The notes under the pieces: generated by a model
Told to the model about the DNA's origin: nothing
Seen by the model: the letters and a program-made list of their open reading frames with translations, nothing else
Databases searched by the model: none
Position numbers and translations under genes: made by a program
Shown: piece by piece, positions 17,148-25,265 of the stretch
Position numbering within the stretch: position 1 is the first letter of the stretch
How the letters are laid out: every line of letters starts with the position of its first letter
From: a virus
Strand: one strand, 5' to 3'
Virus record (IMG/VR): IMGVR_UViG_3300043438_001088
Span: 1 to 25,418 of that record
Length of the DNA stretch: 25,418 bases

Positions 17148-17609
17148 TTAACAGGTGTATCCAGTACTAGAACCAACAACTCCGGTAGTTGAATTTAAAT
17201 TATAATTAGAAGTTGTAGTAGTTTCCTCTACCCCATCCCATTCTGCCACATGAGTATATCCTGTAATTAATGTATTTTGAGGCATTCTATATAATGCGTA
17301 TCCTACGGCACCTGTTAAACCAGTTGCATTGTTTGTAGATTTGACTATTCTGATAAGGCCGGCACACGCTCCGACATTTGAAGTACCTAATGAAACACTA
17401 AATGTATTTGATACCGCAGTATGGTCATAACTATACCATTCATTTATTGCATTTGGAGTTGACCCGTTTGGTTTTTGTGCACTTGCTTGATTGATTGCAC
17501 CATAACTACCAGCTTCTGCTTCGTTGATACCAATTGTTAAGGTAGAACTTCTTCCTAATTCTGTATTTATATTTGCAAATGATATTTCTCCTGATGATGG
17601 TAATGCCAT
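17148..17609 (-). CDS. Small tail-type virion protein
   Basis: The 153-residue protein begins MALPSSGEISFANINTELGR, a start found in many phage tail and fibre-associated proteins. The rest is rich in Ser, Thr, Asn and Gly, with a central beta-rich part (NTFSVSLGTSNVGACAGLIR) and WYSYDH near 58-63. It ends in Cys. There is no signal peptide or membrane segment. It lies alone between the methyltransferase fusion and the S74 fibre, with ATATTTATA 14 bases before its start. A minor fibre or baseplate decoration is likely, but no specific function can be given. Confidence 0.72.
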   Translation of the reverse strand: MALPSSGEISFANINTELGRSSTLTIGINEAEAGSYGAINQASAQKPNGSTPNAINEWYSYDHTAVSNTFSVSLGTSNVGACAGLIRIVKSTNNATGLTGAVGYALYRMPQNTLITGYTHVAEWDGVEETTTTSNYNLNSTTGVVGSSTGYTC

Positions 17610-17623
17610 AATATCTACTTTTG

Positions 17624-17632
17624 TATAAATAT
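17624..17632 (-). promoter_or_regulatory. ATATTTATA element before the small virion protein (17609)
   Basis: The coding strand reads AATCATATATTTATACAAAAG, ending 14 bases before the ATG at 17609. It is one of nine nonamers and sits directly after the cassette's last gene ends. Confidence 0.48.
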
Positions 17633-17636
17633 ATGA

Positions 17637-18875
17637 TTATTCGATTTCAAAAATATATTTGTTGACTGGGTTTGTTTCTTTTGAAGATTTTAAAACCTCT
17701 ATTATTTTTGGGTCTACTAAATTAGGATGTATCCACCAATCTTCAAACCAATTTTCTTTATCTATTGAAATATTTGGAACAACTAATTCATATCCCATCA
17801 TTTGTAAATACTTTCTACTTTTATCTCTCATAGTTTTATCTTCATCAATATACCAATCATGTTCATATGTTATTACTGCAAATCTATATTTTTCAAATGG
17901 AATAAGTAGTAATGCTTCAAATGTATTTCTTGCAGGCTCACAATCTAATTGTAAATAATCAAAATCAGTTCCCATATTTTGACTATCTAATATTTCTAAG
18001 TAATTTGCTTTAGTTGCATCTCTTTGTAAACATGGGTTTTTTCTTTTACCATTAAACCAAGTCACTAACGACCCGTTTATTTCTAATGATACACCTTTCC
18101 AATTAAACTTATCCTCTAATAGATAAGTGTTAGAATGTTCGAATGGTTTGTTAGCACCTATTTCCAAATACTTACCTTCCGTTTTACCATCTAATACCAT
18201 CAGGACAAACATATCCTGAAATGCTTGTGAATGATTTTTGTCAATTTTATCCACACCATCAAACTTATATTTCAATTTATCTATTTGGTCTTTTGTATAG
18301 TAGTTAGGTTTAGTATAATTAAGAGTTCCCCATATACATATAATATTTGACTTAACACTTTCCGTATACATTTCATTCATTTCAACATTTTCTAATAGAT
18401 GTGTTGATAATTTAATACTTTCATCGGTTCTACCCATATGCCAAGTTACTATACTTTTTTCAAACAAAAATCCCCATTTACCTGGATATTCTACATTTTT
18501 AAGACTATCCATTTCAAAATTACTTACTAAAAGGCCGATTTCTGCAGCAGTATAACTTTCTTGCCACTCTTTATTTCTTTCATATAATCTACTTAATAAG
18601 AAATGACCCTCCGCTTTCATTGGTAATATTGATATGGCATGTAGATACATTCCTTTTGCATAAGTCTTTCTCCAATCTTGCTTTTCAAAACATAAACCAC
18701 ACTTCAACAAACTTTCGTAAATCAATAAATCATTTTTGCTACATTCGGTCACCCTTAAATAAAAAGATAATGCTGCGGCGTATTCTTCTTTACAATAATA
18801 CCAATTAGCTAAATTAAATGCTGCTAAATCATCATATGGTGATTCTATAAAATTATTTAATTCCTTCATAAACAA
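17637..18875 (-). CDS. TPR-FkbM-type methyltransferase fusion
   Basis: The 412-residue protein has an N-terminal helical region of TPR type (about 15-165), seen in DLAAFNLANWYYCKEEYAAA and AEGHFLLSRLYERNKEWQES. The C-terminal half (about 215-370) fits FkbM-type SAM methyltransferases: SQAFQDMFVL (216-225), the SAM loop YLEIGAN (236-242), GVSLEING (261-268), DYLQLDCE (306-313) and YEHDWY (337-342). FkbM enzymes usually O-methylate sugars or polyketides. TPR and FkbM domains sometimes occur together near glycosyltransferase loci. It overlaps the propeller gene by 23 bases and closes the four-gene cassette, so sugar methylation is plausible; the substrate is unknown. Met-3 is an alternative start. 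Confidence 0.78.
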   Translation of the reverse strand: MFMKELNNFIESPYDDLAAFNLANWYYCKEEYAAALSFYLRVTECSKNDLLIYESLLKCGLCFEKQDWRKTYAKGMYLHAISILPMKAEGHFLLSRLYERNKEWQESYTAAEIGLLVSNFEMDSLKNVEYPGKWGFLFEKSIVTWHMGRTDESIKLSTHLLENVEMNEMYTESVKSNIICIWGTLNYTKPNYYTKDQIDKLKYKFDGVDKIDKNHSQAFQDMFVLMVLDGKTEGKYLEIGANKPFEHSNTYLLEDKFNWKGVSLEINGSLVTWFNGKRKNPCLQRDATKANYLEILDSQNMGTDFDYLQLDCEPARNTFEALLLIPFEKYRFAVITYEHDWYIDEDKTMRDKSRKYLQMMGYELVVPNISIDKENWFEDWWIHPNLVDPKIIEVLKSSKETNPVNKYIFEIE

Positions 18876-19830
18876 ATTTTAAAAAATAATTTTTTGGGAT
18901 TTCTAATAAGAATGCTGCGTTGTCTGAATATGCAAATGTAATCAATATATTATCTTTATATTCTGCAATACCACAACAAAACTCAATCATGCCTGTCATA
19001 AAATGAAACGACTCAGTCCTATGAATTATATTCCAATTTTTGTCAAACACAATTATTCTATGTCGATATGTTGCATCTTTATTATCCTGTGTATTTCTCC
19101 AATAATCCGTTTCGTGAATAACACACATCCTATGTTCACCAATAGTGATTACCTGACTTCCTCCTCTCATATCTTTTTCGATTGGTAGTATATTATCGCC
19201 CATAAATACCTGTTCTGTATCTCCACCTATGTTTGCTTTAACTATTTCTACCGGATTACACCACTTTACATAATGAAATGGCATATCTAAAATAGGCATC
19301 CAATTTTTTTCACAATAACTATCTTTGTTAAATGGAGTTGGTATTCTAAATCTGTTTATTTCTTTTATTGTATTATCTATAACTTTAATCTCTGATAGTT
19401 CCATTCTACCTACTCCGTTAGTCGTTGTATCTCTCCTAACACCTGTAAGGTAAACAATATTATCCCACTCAACTAATCTTACATCCTCTAAACCTACAAA
19501 CTCCCATAAAGGGTCTACATCTAATTTGGATGTATCAACTTTTGTAGGACTTATTAATTCACCATCTTTCCAATTAGCTAAATAATTTGTTGTAGTTAAA
19601 CTTATATCATTTTCAGGATTTAAATAACATAATGGGCCGTAACGACTTTCAAATTTACCTGAAGTATGATATAATGTATATTGACAATGTCTAATATTAA
19701 TCAGTATTTCATCATTATGAATTAAAATTGATGGATTAAATAATGCAGTTTTATTATCCGTTGGAAATACTAATGGGTAGATATTGCCACCCGCTTCTAT
19801 AACTTTTTTTGCAAAATTATCAATAACCAT
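18853..19830 (-). CDS. Five-bladed beta-propeller protein of the GH130/GH43 type
   Basis: The 325-residue protein has the repeating blade signatures of beta-fructosidase-like and GH130 propellers: FNPSILIHNDEILINIR (31-47), GLEDVRLVEWDNIVYLTG (113-130), EKNWMPI (174-180), MRGGSQVI (221-228), YRHRIIVFDKNW (255-266) and EFCCGIAEYKDNILITFAY (283-301). The GLEDVR and EKNWMP blocks are common in GH130-type mannosyl phosphorylases and related carbohydrate enzymes. Many relatives act as glycosidases, phosphorylases or sugar-binding proteins. Activity is uncertain because I cannot align the catalytic Asp with confidence. It starts 17 bases after the second oxygenase and overlaps the FkbM gene, so it is part of the cassette. 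Confidence 0.68.
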   Translation of the reverse strand: MVIDNFAKKVIEAGGNIYPLVFPTDNKTALFNPSILIHNDEILINIRHCQYTLYHTSGKFESRYGPLCYLNPENDISLTTTNYLANWKDGELISPTKVDTSKLDVDPLWEFVGLEDVRLVEWDNIVYLTGVRRDTTTNGVGRMELSEIKVIDNTIKEINRFRIPTPFNKDSYCEKNWMPILDMPFHYVKWCNPVEIVKANIGGDTEQVFMGDNILPIEKDMRGGSQVITIGEHRMCVIHETDYWRNTQDNKDATYRHRIIVFDKNWNIIHRTESFHFMTGMIEFCCGIAEYKDNILITFAYSDNAAFLLEIPKNYFLKFVYEGIK

Positions 19831-19847
19831 TTTAAATATAATTAATT

Positions 19848-20546
19848 TTATTTATACCAACCTGTAAAGCTAATTCTTTTTTTATTACAACCCAATGCAA
19901 CTTCACTAACTAAGTGGGGTGCACCATATCCATCACCAAATACATTAAACATAGCTAATTTATTAAAATCAGGAACTATTATTTTATCTGCAGTTTTCCA
20001 ATCATTGTCCATTCTTATAAACAATCCACCATCCCACACTTTCCAATCTTTTGACAAATGAAATACAAATGCTAATCTCCCATTTGTTCCATCGGTATGC
20101 GGGCCGTTGAAATGTCCTTCTTCATAACAAGTTATAAATGTATTTTTCCAATCAAATTGTAAATTTTGTATACCTGTTATAAATTCAATAGCGGAAATAA
20201 ATTCTGGAGTTTCAAATATTGATAAATTTGGATGAAAATCTTCTGTTCTTTTATACAAATATGAAAATATACCATTACTATTACACTCTCTAGTATATTT
20301 TACTCTTTCTTCTATACTTTTATCATCAGATTTACATCTATATAATGGATAACCACCCTCACTATAATCTTTTTTATTATCCGGATATATTGCTAAATCC
20401 CAATAATCATTTGGTTGACTATTGTAATATTCCCACATTTCATTAGCGGCTTCTTCAGTTAATAAATTATCCAAAACAACTGCGTTAGATTTATCCCATG
20501 AATGTTTATATTGTTGTAATAGCATATTATTTATAACTTGAACCAC
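19848..20546 (-). CDS. 2-oxoglutarate/Fe(II) oxygenase, prolyl-hydroxylase-like (second of pair)
   Basis: The 232-residue protein has the P4H-like double-stranded beta-helix core: GPHTDGTNGRLAFVFHLSKD (148-167) with iron ligands H150 and D152, GGLFIRMDNDW (173-183), the distal APHLVSEVAL with H211, and KKRISFTGWY with R224 for 2-oxoglutarate. All expected ligands are present, so it should be catalytic. Family members hydroxylate prolines, lysines or small molecules. The start overlaps the end of the first oxygenase by 20 bases, strong evidence for coupled expression. It follows the collagen-like fibre closely, so the fibre is an attractive but unproven substrate. Confidence 0.86.
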   Translation of the reverse strand: MVQVINNMLLQQYKHSWDKSNAVVLDNLLTEEAANEMWEYYNSQPNDYWDLAIYPDNKKDYSEGGYPLYRCKSDDKSIEERVKYTRECNSNGIFSYLYKRTEDFHPNLSIFETPEFISAIEFITGIQNLQFDWKNTFITCYEEGHFNGPHTDGTNGRLAFVFHLSKDWKVWDGGLFIRMDNDWKTADKIIVPDFNKLAMFNVFGDGYGAPHLVSEVALGCNKKRISFTGWYK

Positions 20547-21120
20547 CCGCCCAAAGGACTAAACTTTTTCTAAGGCCTTTTGTTATAGGAGTTACTCTAT
20601 GCATTAAAAAAGAAGGAAATATAACAGTTGTACCCTTTTGTTTTGGTATTTTTTTGGGTGCACCACCGGCCCATATTTCTAAATCACCACCTTCATATTC
20701 ATCCGAATCTGATAATTGTGTTATTAAACTTATTTTTCTATGATTTATACTACCAGGTCCTATATCAACATGCCAATCATAATGTCCTCCACCTTCTAAA
20801 TATTCAGTATATTGTATTGAATCTCTTATAGTTGCTAAATCAAATTTCCAAATTGAATTATTAGCTTCTGACATCATATCTTTCAATTTATCATAAAGAA
20901 CATATGTGTTAGAATCATGTGGTAACCACTTAATTAATGATTTTCTAAATTTACCTAATATATCATCTGGATTACCAATAGTATTTGCTTTTTCGTATTG
21001 ATATTTATTTTGCAATGTATCTATCCAAATCAATTCATCGTTTGATAGTGAATTTTCAAACCAATAGTAATTAGTTTGGTCTATACTTTGGTCTACATCA
21101 AAAATTGGTTGTATGTTCAT
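20527..21120 (-). CDS. 2-oxoglutarate/Fe(II) oxygenase, PKHD-type (first of pair)
   Basis: The 197-residue protein carries the PKHD-type hydroxylase core: GGHYDWHVDIGPGS (111-124) with H117 and D119, HRKISLITQLSD (127-138), YEGGDLEIW (142-150), FPSFLMHRVTPIT (168-180) with H174 and KGLRKSLVLW (181-190) with R184. All ligands are intact. PKHD-type enzymes are frequent in marine T4-like phages, and their substrates are generally unknown. It starts 55 bases after the 856-residue fibre, with an ATATTTATA element in the gap, so it opens the gene cassette 21120-17637. Its C-terminal YK and stop give TATAAATAATATG across the next gene's start; that TATAAATA is coding sequence, not a promoter. Confidence 0.88.
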   Translation of the reverse strand: MNIQPIFDVDQSIDQTNYYWFENSLSNDELIWIDTLQNKYQYEKANTIGNPDDILGKFRKSLIKWLPHDSNTYVLYDKLKDMMSEANNSIWKFDLATIRDSIQYTEYLEGGGHYDWHVDIGPGSINHRKISLITQLSDSDEYEGGDLEIWAGGAPKKIPKQKGTTVIFPSFLMHRVTPITKGLRKSLVLWAGGSSYK

Positions 21121-21138
21121 ATTATTAAAATTTTATTT

Positions 21139-21147
21139 TATAAATAT
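21139..21147 (-). promoter_or_regulatory. ATATTTATA element before the oxygenase cassette
   Basis: The coding strand reads TATTGTATATTTATAAAATA, ending 18 bases before the ATG at 21120. It is one of nine identical nonamers, at the head of the overlapping cassette, which has no further copies inside it. Confidence 0.48.
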
Positions 21148-21175
21148 ACAATATTTTTTTGATAAAACCAAATTA

Positions 21176-23746
21176 TTATAATATTTTCTTTTTTATAATA
21201 TCAACTTCTAATTGTAATTCTTTTATAGCCTCAATTAAAAGTGGGACTATTTTTTCGTATCTAACAGTCAAATAGTTTTCACCTGATTTTGAATTATCAT
21301 TTTCATCTCTATCAAATGGTGCAAATGCAACTGCTTCAGGTAATACTTCTTGTATTTCTTGTGCAATCACACCTACTTGTTTTGAATAATTTTTATATCC
21401 AAATGTTTCGGCTAATTCGTTTTGAGTATAAAATACACCATTTATTTTATCTAATTTAGATAATGCATTTGTAATATTTTCTATATCTTTCTTTAATCTC
21501 TTATCCGAATAGTATGCAGTAATATTATTTGTTGCTCTGATTTCTCCTGCAGTTGCAGTTGCTGGAGTACCTACACCCAATGAATTAACTTGTGCATTTG
21601 AATTAGTTGTAAATCCACCTGCTGGGCCTGGAGGGCCTGCTGGGCCAGCTGGGCCTGCTGGGCCTGCTGGGCCTGCTGGGCCTGCTGGGCCTGCACCACC
21701 TGTTGGGCCTGTTGTACCTTGTAAACCTACGGGGCCTGCTGGGCCTGCTGGGCCTGCTGGGCCTACTCCACCTGCTGGGCCTGCTGGGCCTACTCCACCT
21801 GCTGGGCCTGCTGGGCCTACTCCACCTGCTGGGCCTGCTGGGCCTGCTGGGCCTGTTGTACCTGTTGTTCCTTGCAAACCTGTTGGGCCATTTGGGCCTG
21901 TTGTTCCAGTTGTTCCTTGCAAACCTGTTGGGCCTGCTGGGCCTGTTGTTCCAGTTGTTCCTTGCAAACCTGTTGGGCCATTTGGACCAGTTGGGCCATT
22001 TGGACCAGTTGTTCCTTGCAAACCTGTTGGGCCATTTGGGCCTGTTGTTCCAGTTGTTCCTTGCAAACCCGATGTACCTTGTGCACCGGTTAAACTTAAA
22101 TTACTTCTTTTCTTTACATTGCCATTTGAATCTGCTACTAATATATTTGTATTATTTCCATCACCTTCTGGAACTATCGCCAAAAAACTACCACTTAATT
22201 GAAGTGAACCTGTAAATGAATGTGTATCGTTTCCAAAATCACCAAATTTATTTGAACCACTACTAAATAAAACAGATGCCGTTTGGTTTACTGTTGTTAA
22301 ATTTGTAATAGTTAAATTAGTTATATTTGCATTTTCTAATTGTGCTGATGAACTTATAATTCCTCTACCTTTTGTTTCGTATGATGATGTTGCGTCATTT
22401 AAGTTTGAAATGGATGTTACTAAACTTCCAGTTGATTGACTTGCAGTGTATTCATTAAAAGATGATGTAAACAATTTTTGGCCAATGTCAGCCATTTTAC
22501 TATCATTATAATTAGCATATCCATCTAAATCTGTAATTAGAACCTGTGCAGAAGCACTTACTACTCCCGTTGGTAAGTTAAGGGTTATTTGTGAACTACC
22601 ACTTATAATACCTCTACCGGTTGTTTCAAATGAACTTGTTAATTGTGATGAACCACTTACTACTCCCGGTGGTAAATCTGCAACTGTTCCCGCTACACCC
22701 TGTGCTCCGGTTGAACCTTGTGTACCTGTTCCCGTTAAACCTTGTATACCCTGTGCTCCAGTTGTTCCTTGCACTCCTGCTGTACCTTGTGTACCATTTG
22801 AACCATCTGTACCTTGTATTCCAGTTGTTCCTTGTGTTCCTGTTCCAGTTAAACCTTGTACACCTTGCGTTCCTTGTACTCCAGTTGTACCCTGAATACC
22901 TTGTGCAGCGTATGCACCATCTAATCCTTGTACACCTTGAACACCATTTGTTCCAATAGTTCCCGCAGTTCCTTGAATACCTTGTGCAGCGTATGCACCA
23001 TCTAATCCTTGCACTCCAATTATACCCTGAACACCTTGAACTCCTTGTGTACCTTGCAATCCTTGAACTCCTTGAATACCTTGTGCTCCCGTTGTTCCTT
23101 GTAAACCATCGGTACCTTGAACACCTTGTGTACCCTGTGCTCCCGTTGTACCTTGTGCTCCAGTTGTTCCTTGTAAACCATCGGTACCTTGAACTCCTTG
23201 CGAACCAATTATACCTTGTACACCCTGTGTACCTTGTGCTCCAGTTGTTCCTTGTAAACCATCGGTACCTTGAACTCCTTGTGAACCTTGAACTCCTTGT
23301 GTACCTTGCGTACCTTGTGTTCCAGTTGTTCCTTGTGGGCCTGCAACTGTATTATATCCTATTGTTTTTGTTGCCGCATCATATGTTACAACTGTTGTAT
23401 TTGCATTTGGTGATAATGATGGTAATGTAACCGAACCTAATATTCCAACACTACCCGTAAATTGGTGTGTGTCAGTTCCATCGTTACCGAATTTAGTCGA
23501 ACCTGATGTAAACATTGCCGATGAAGTTACATATGTTGTATGAAATTCATTTGCAGTTATAGTTCCTGTTATATTAATTGAACCTGTTATTGTTTGGTTT
23601 CCTACAAAAGTATTAGAACCGGTAGTGGCCATATTAATTTCAGATATACCATCTCCTACTACTAATGTATTTTTAGTAGTATTAAACTCTAATTGACCCG
23701 CCGTAGTTACTGGACTTGTTGTACTATTTAATATGAGTGTTGCCAT
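21176..23746 (-). CDS. Collagen-like tail fibre with C-terminal S74 self-cleaving chaperone
   Basis: The 856-residue protein has an N-terminal fibre module (1-135), a first collagen-like block of Gly-X-Y triplets rich in GTQ, GVQ, GTT and GLQ (136-354), a beta-rich linker with VSGSSQ motifs (355-550), a second collagen-like block of [12 protein letters not shown] and GTT (554-711) and an S74 chaperone (about 740-856). S747 and K752 in [11 protein letters not shown] are the expected catalytic pair, followed by [16 protein letters not shown] and a coiled coil. The chaperone should trimerise the fibre and then cut itself off, leaving about 746 residues. Most prolines are at X, not Y, so any hydroxylation would not copy animal collagen; Thr at Y resembles glycosylated BclA-type collagens. 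The gene sits just before two prolyl-hydroxylase-like oxygenases. Confidence 0.92.
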   Translation of the reverse strand: MATLILNSTTSPVTTAGQLEFNTTKNTLVVGDGISEINMATTGSNTFVGNQTITGSINITGTITANEFHTTYVTSSAMFTSGSTKFGNDGTDTHQFTGSVGILGSVTLPSLSPNANTTVVTYDAATKTIGYNTVAGPQGTTGTQGTQGTQGVQGSQGVQGTDGLQGTTGAQGTQGVQGIIGSQGVQGTDGLQGTTGAQGTTGAQGTQGVQGTDGLQGTTGAQGIQGVQGLQGTQGVQGVQGIIGVQGLDGAYAAQGIQGTAGTIGTNGVQGVQGLDGAYAAQGIQGTTGVQGTQGVQGLTGTGTQGTTGIQGTDGSNGTQGTAGVQGTTGAQGIQGLTGTGTQGSTGAQGVAGTVADLPPGVVSGSSQLTSSFETTGRGIISGSSQITLNLPTGVVSASAQVLITDLDGYANYNDSKMADIGQKLFTSSFNEYTASQSTGSLVTSISNLNDATSSYETKGRGIISSSAQLENANITNLTITNLTTVNQTASVLFSSGSNKFGDFGNDTHSFTGSLQLSGSFLAIVPEGDGNNTNILVADSNGNVKKRSNLSLTGAQGTSGLQGTTGTTGPNGPTGLQGTTGPNGPTGPNGPTGLQGTTGTTGPAGPTGLQGTTGTTGPNGPTGLQGTTGTTGPAGPAGPAGGVGPAGPAGGVGPAGPAGGVGPAGPAGPAGPVGLQGTTGPTGGAGPAGPAGPAGPAGPAGPAGPPGPAGGFTTNSNAQVNSLGVGTPATATAGEIRATNNITAYYSDKRLKKDIENITNALSKLDKINGVFYTQNELAETFGYKNYSKQVGVIAQEIQEVLPEAVAFAPFDRDENDNSKSGENYLTVRYEKIVPLLIEAIKELQLEVDIIKKKIL
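21614..22087 (-). repeat. Second collagen-like Gly-X-Y repeat block, GC-rich
   Basis: This 474-base stretch encodes Gly-X-Y triplets with X mostly Pro. It uses GGC CCA GCA codons almost exclusively in its GPA parts, giving near-perfect nine-base DNA repeats in an AT-rich genome, plus interspersed [10 protein letters not shown] units. The contrast with the first block suggests separate origin or later expansion by slippage. Confidence 0.9.
22685..23341 (-). repeat. First collagen-like Gly-X-Y repeat block with long internal direct repeats
   Basis: This block encodes 73 Gly-X-Y triplets rich in Gln and Thr, with almost no Pro. A near-identical 39-base segment (22892-22930 and 22973-23011) recurs 81 bases apart, and the sequence GTAAACCATCGGTACCTTG on the plus strand recurs at 23101, 23173 and 23254. 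All periods are multiples of nine bases, so copies can be gained or lost without breaking the frame. Confidence 0.9.
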
Positions 23747-23766
23747 TTATTATCTTTTCTGTTTAT

Positions 23767-23775
23767 TATAAATAT
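23767..23775 (-). promoter_or_regulatory. ATATTTATA element before the collagen-like fibre
   Basis: The coding strand reads TAATGATATTTATAATAAAC, ending about 20 bases before the ATG at 23746. It is one of nine identical nonamers, lying immediately after the stop of the previous fibre gene. Confidence 0.48.
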
Positions 23776-23777
23776 CA

Positions 23778-24566
23778 TTATATTCCAAAATCCAAATCTA
23801 CAATTTCTGCAACTGCACATGCTACAAACAATTCTGCAAATGAACGAGCCGGAATATTGTTACCATCTACATCATTTAATTGTGCAGTACCTAAATCCAC
23901 CACTAAATCCGTTAAACCACTACCATTTCCTACAAACGATGTTGCAGTTACACTTCCTGTTACTTGAACTGAACCTGTAAATGAATGTATATCATCGGAT
24001 GTATTACCAAATCTAGAACTACCACTTTCAAAAAGGACAGATGATGAAATTATTGAAATATTGAATTGTCTTGCATTAACTGCTCCTAATATGGTTAAGT
24101 CGGCCGTTACTAATGCTGACCCACTAATTATTGCTTCACCATGATTAATAGTAAGAGTATCGTTAACTTTTAAAGAACCAAATGAACCTGTTCCAGTTGC
24201 TCTTAAAGAACCAGTAATATTTTGGTCTGCTTTGAATTGATTTGAACCTGTGGTTGCGTATGAAGCAGTGTAAGAGTTTAATGAAGAGAGTATTCCGACT
24301 ATTTGAGATGAACCACTCACCACACCATTAGATGCTGATATTGAACCTACAATGGACTCTGCCGTCAATGTTCCTGTAATGGTTACGGAACCGGTGTTTA
24401 AAACATTTGTTGTTAATACTTCTTGGATTGTGTCTGTCGAACCCGAGCGTCTAAAAAATATCTTACCATCGTAAGTATTTAATGCTAATTCTCCTAAATT
24501 AAGTGAACCTGTACCAGGTACCTTACCCGATAACGCAGAGCGTTTGAGTTGAACAATTGATGACAT
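23778..24566 (-). CDS. Tail fibre/adhesin-like protein with shared N-terminal module
   Basis: The 262-residue protein begins with an N-terminal module, VQLKRSALSGKVPGTGSLNL, then GELALNTYDGKIFFRRSG. The rest is beta-rich and Ser/Thr/Gly-rich, with repeats such as VTITGTLTAESIVGS, one VVSGSSQI (87-94), SGSSRFGNTSDDIHSFTGSV (about 185-204) and TATSFVGNGSGLTDL. The FGN-D-HSFTGS unit also occurs twice in the 856-residue fibre, so the proteins share building blocks. There is no S74 domain, so it may use a separate folding route or the S74 proteins may help it. A related ATATATTTATG (one mismatch) and an AAAGGA lie in its leader. Confidence 0.75.
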   Translation of the reverse strand: MSSIVQLKRSALSGKVPGTGSLNLGELALNTYDGKIFFRRSGSTDTIQEVLTTNVLNTGSVTITGTLTAESIVGSISASNGVVSGSSQIVGILSSLNSYTASYATTGSNQFKADQNITGSLRATGTGSFGSLKVNDTLTINHGEAIISGSALVTADLTILGAVNARQFNISIISSSVLFESGSSRFGNTSDDIHSFTGSVQVTGSVTATSFVGNGSGLTDLVVDLGTAQLNDVDGNNIPARSFAELFVACAVAEIVDLDFGI

Positions 24567-24638
24567 ATGTCTAATCCTTTAAAGTTATCTAACAAAAATG
24601 TAGTATATACTACTGACATAAATATATTATAAAAAGAA

Positions 24639-24660
24639 AAACCCCTACTTAGAGGGGTTT
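24639..24660 (-). terminator. Rho-independent terminator after the 182-residue fibre protein
   Basis: The coding-strand arms AAACCCCT and AGGGGTTT pair over 8 bp around a six-base loop, CTAAGT, and are followed by TTCTTTTTATAA. It lies 25-46 bases after the stop at 24685. Confidence 0.85.
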
Positions 24661-24684
24661 AACTTATATTTTTATAAATCTTTA

Positions 24685-25233
24685 TTAAATTTCTCCTGCA
24701 TCTGGACCAAATGATGCTGATATTTCTAAGTTGAATAATCTAGTTGCAACTGAACCACTAAATGCTAATACATCACCAATTCCGTAAAGAGAACCACTAA
24801 ATCCTTGTGCAGATGTGATAGTTGCGATTGTTACATCGTTGTATCTAAAATCAATTGAACTTGTTGTAGTTGCTACTTTATAAAGAGAACCACTACCTTG
24901 AATATATCCGATTGTTCCTGCGAACGGGTCGGAGTTGAAATCAAAGTCATCGGGTCTCATTGATGCGGTAACACCTGTTAAGTATGTACCATCTCCTCTG
25001 AATGCCGATGCAGTTACTGCTCCAGTCAAACTAATTGAACCGGTTACATTTGCTCCAGCAACTACGATTTCTACTACCTCATCAGTTGAACCTGATTTGT
25101 GTAAAAACGCTTTACCATCATAGGTATTTAATGCTATTTCACCTACTTTTAACGATGTGGTTGTAGGTACTGAACCTGCGACACCCGAGCGTTTTAATAA
25201 AATCGATGAAGTTGGTTGATTAGGTAATGCCAT
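24685..25233 (-). CDS. Tail fibre/adhesin-like protein, short, shared N-terminal module
   Basis: The 182-residue protein starts MALPNQPTSSILLKRSGVAG and continues with VPTTTSLKVGEIALNTYDGK, very close to the start of the 262-residue protein at 24566. The rest is a beta-rich fibre body (GSISLTGAVTASAFRGDGTY, GTIGYIQGSGSLYKV, FSGSVATRLFNLEIS). It has no S74 domain. It probably attaches through the shared N-terminal module, with a distinct C-terminal part for a different partner or receptor. The terminator at 24639-24660 ends its transcript. The leader is A/T-rich with no Shine-Dalgarno sequence. Confidence 0.76.
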   Translation of the reverse strand: MALPNQPTSSILLKRSGVAGSVPTTTSLKVGEIALNTYDGKAFLHKSGSTDEVVEIVVAGANVTGSISLTGAVTASAFRGDGTYLTGVTASMRPDDFDFNSDPFAGTIGYIQGSGSLYKVATTTSSIDFRYNDVTIATITSAQGFSGSLYGIGDVLAFSGSVATRLFNLEISASFGPDAGEI

Positions 25234-25265
25234 AATATATTTTTATTTATTCTTTCTGTTTGTTA

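Noticed and set aside
20527-20546. TATAAATA sequence as a T4-type late promoter before the second oxygenase
   Set aside because: It encodes the Tyr-Lys-stop end of the first oxygenase and lies only a few bases before the next ATG. The same Tyr-Lys-stop explains the copy near 19848.
21703-22215. Plus-strand open frame of 170 codons opposite the collagen-like block
   Set aside because: The antisense reading of Gly-Pro-Ala repeats gives a low-complexity Leu/Gly product. All real genes here are on the minus strand, and the same DNA encodes the fibre.
21614-23341. Repeats that could resemble a CRISPR array
   Set aside because: Units are 9 bases or multiples in frame with Gly-X-Y codons, without constant repeats and unique spacers, and lie inside a long fibre gene.
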